Made by a program: the position numbers and the translations under genes. Source: Prochlorococcus sp. AG-363-B05 (GTDB lineage: Bacteria > Cyanobacteriota > Cyanobacteriia > PCC-6307 > Cyanobiaceae). Taken from it: a DNA stretch of 35,219 nucleotides. Under the pieces are notes generated by a model that was given only the letters and a program-made list of their open reading frames with translations, did no database searches and had not been told where the DNA came from. Shown here one piece after another: positions 35,005 to 35,219 of the stretch (position 1 is its first letter; each line of letters opens with the position of its first letter). The stretch covers positions 1-35,219 of the forward strand of contig QCFD01000010.1 of the NCBI GenBank assembly GCA_003278445.1, given 5' to 3'.

Positions 35005-35219
35005 GGTTGAGGATCTATCGCTCCAACCCCTTTGCAAACATGTGCACCACATGCAATAGCAAATTGAATAATTTCTTCAGCTATTTGTTTATTTATTTGA
35101 TCTAACTCAATATTTAAGAGTTTATAAATTAATCCTGCCGTAAATGCGTCTCCAGCTCCAGTAGTATCAACTACAGAAGGAAGAGAAATCGCAAATGACT
35201 TTCCACTATGATTATTAAG
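34950..35219 (-). CDS. PfkB/ribokinase-family sugar kinase, C-terminal part (start beyond window)
   Basis: The last 89 codons of a carbohydrate kinase run in from the window edge. The frame is open to base 35219 and stops at the TGA at 34950-34952. It contains the PfkB signature 2 motif VVDTTGAGDAFTAGL, whose Asp is the catalytic base and whose GAGD forms the anion hole, followed by a helical C-terminus with IACGAHVCKGVGAIDPQPYR. This matches ribokinase, fructokinase or adenosine kinase types; the substrate needs the missing N-terminal half. The gene overlaps tsaE by 55 bp in antiparallel orientation. No sign of decay is seen. Confidence 0.88.
   Translation of the reverse strand, partial: LNNHSGKSFAISLPSVVDTTGAGDAFTAGLIYKLLNIELDQINKQIAEEIIQFAIACGAHVCKGVGAIDPQPYRKDIDKLLSLSTGGMS

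Overview
The window is a gene-dense, AT-rich stretch of a marine picocyanobacterial chromosome, most likely Prochlorococcus. It carries photosystem I psaC, a phycobilin-type heme oxygenase, an NDH-1 small subunit resembling NdhS, an NhaS3-type antiporter and several small proteins of the kind restricted to marine cyanobacteria. Intergenic gaps are short, many genes abut or overlap, and there are no insertion sequences, prophage genes, CRISPR arrays or rRNA genes. The genus is inferred from base composition, compactness and gene content; the strain cannot be named from the sequence.

Layout. 1-433: 5' part of heme oxygenase (minus), divergent from icd (513-1937). 1966-7944: a minus-strand block with a DUF1537-type acid-sugar kinase, an FMN-dependent alpha-hydroxyacid dehydrogenase, an aldose epimerase, an alpha/beta hydrolase and NhaS3. 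8109-10628: glycogen phosphorylase. 10633-11635 (minus): two unrecognised conserved-looking proteins and tRNA-Arg(CCT). 11665-12068: RNase P RNA, followed by RNase III, NdhS (minus), RimM and ManC. 15266-17496 (minus): glmS and psaC. 17633-21195: acpP, fabF and transketolase. 21260-22803 (minus): thiC with its TPP riboswitch. 22870-26138 (minus): small membrane protein, M20 peptidase, TPR protein and ruvB. 26186-26683: smpB. 26752-29376 (minus): 83-residue unknown protein, lysS and an OmpR-type response regulator. 29555-31853 (minus): mreD, mreC and mreB. Then ssb, a DedA protein (minus), ahcY (minus), tsaE and the 3' part of a PfkB-family sugar kinase (minus, running off the window).

The genes cover carbon metabolism (icd, glgP, tkt, manC, glmS), photosynthetic electron transport (psaC, ndhS, heme oxygenase), fatty acid synthesis (acpP-fabF), RNA processing and translation (rnpB, rnc, rimM, smpB, lysS, tsaE, tRNA), DNA metabolism (ruvB, ssb), cell shape (mreBCD) and the methyl cycle (ahcY).

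No clear new multi-gene defence or mobile system is present. The observations most worth following are the kinase/FMN-dehydrogenase pair with a dyad directly before its first start codon; inverted repeats built across stop codons; a psaC that must start at TTG just after an SD-led three-codon ORF, with similar out-of-frame ATG mini-ORFs at other non-ATG starts; and extreme packing such as a 55-bp antiparallel overlap of tsaE with the PfkB kinase.
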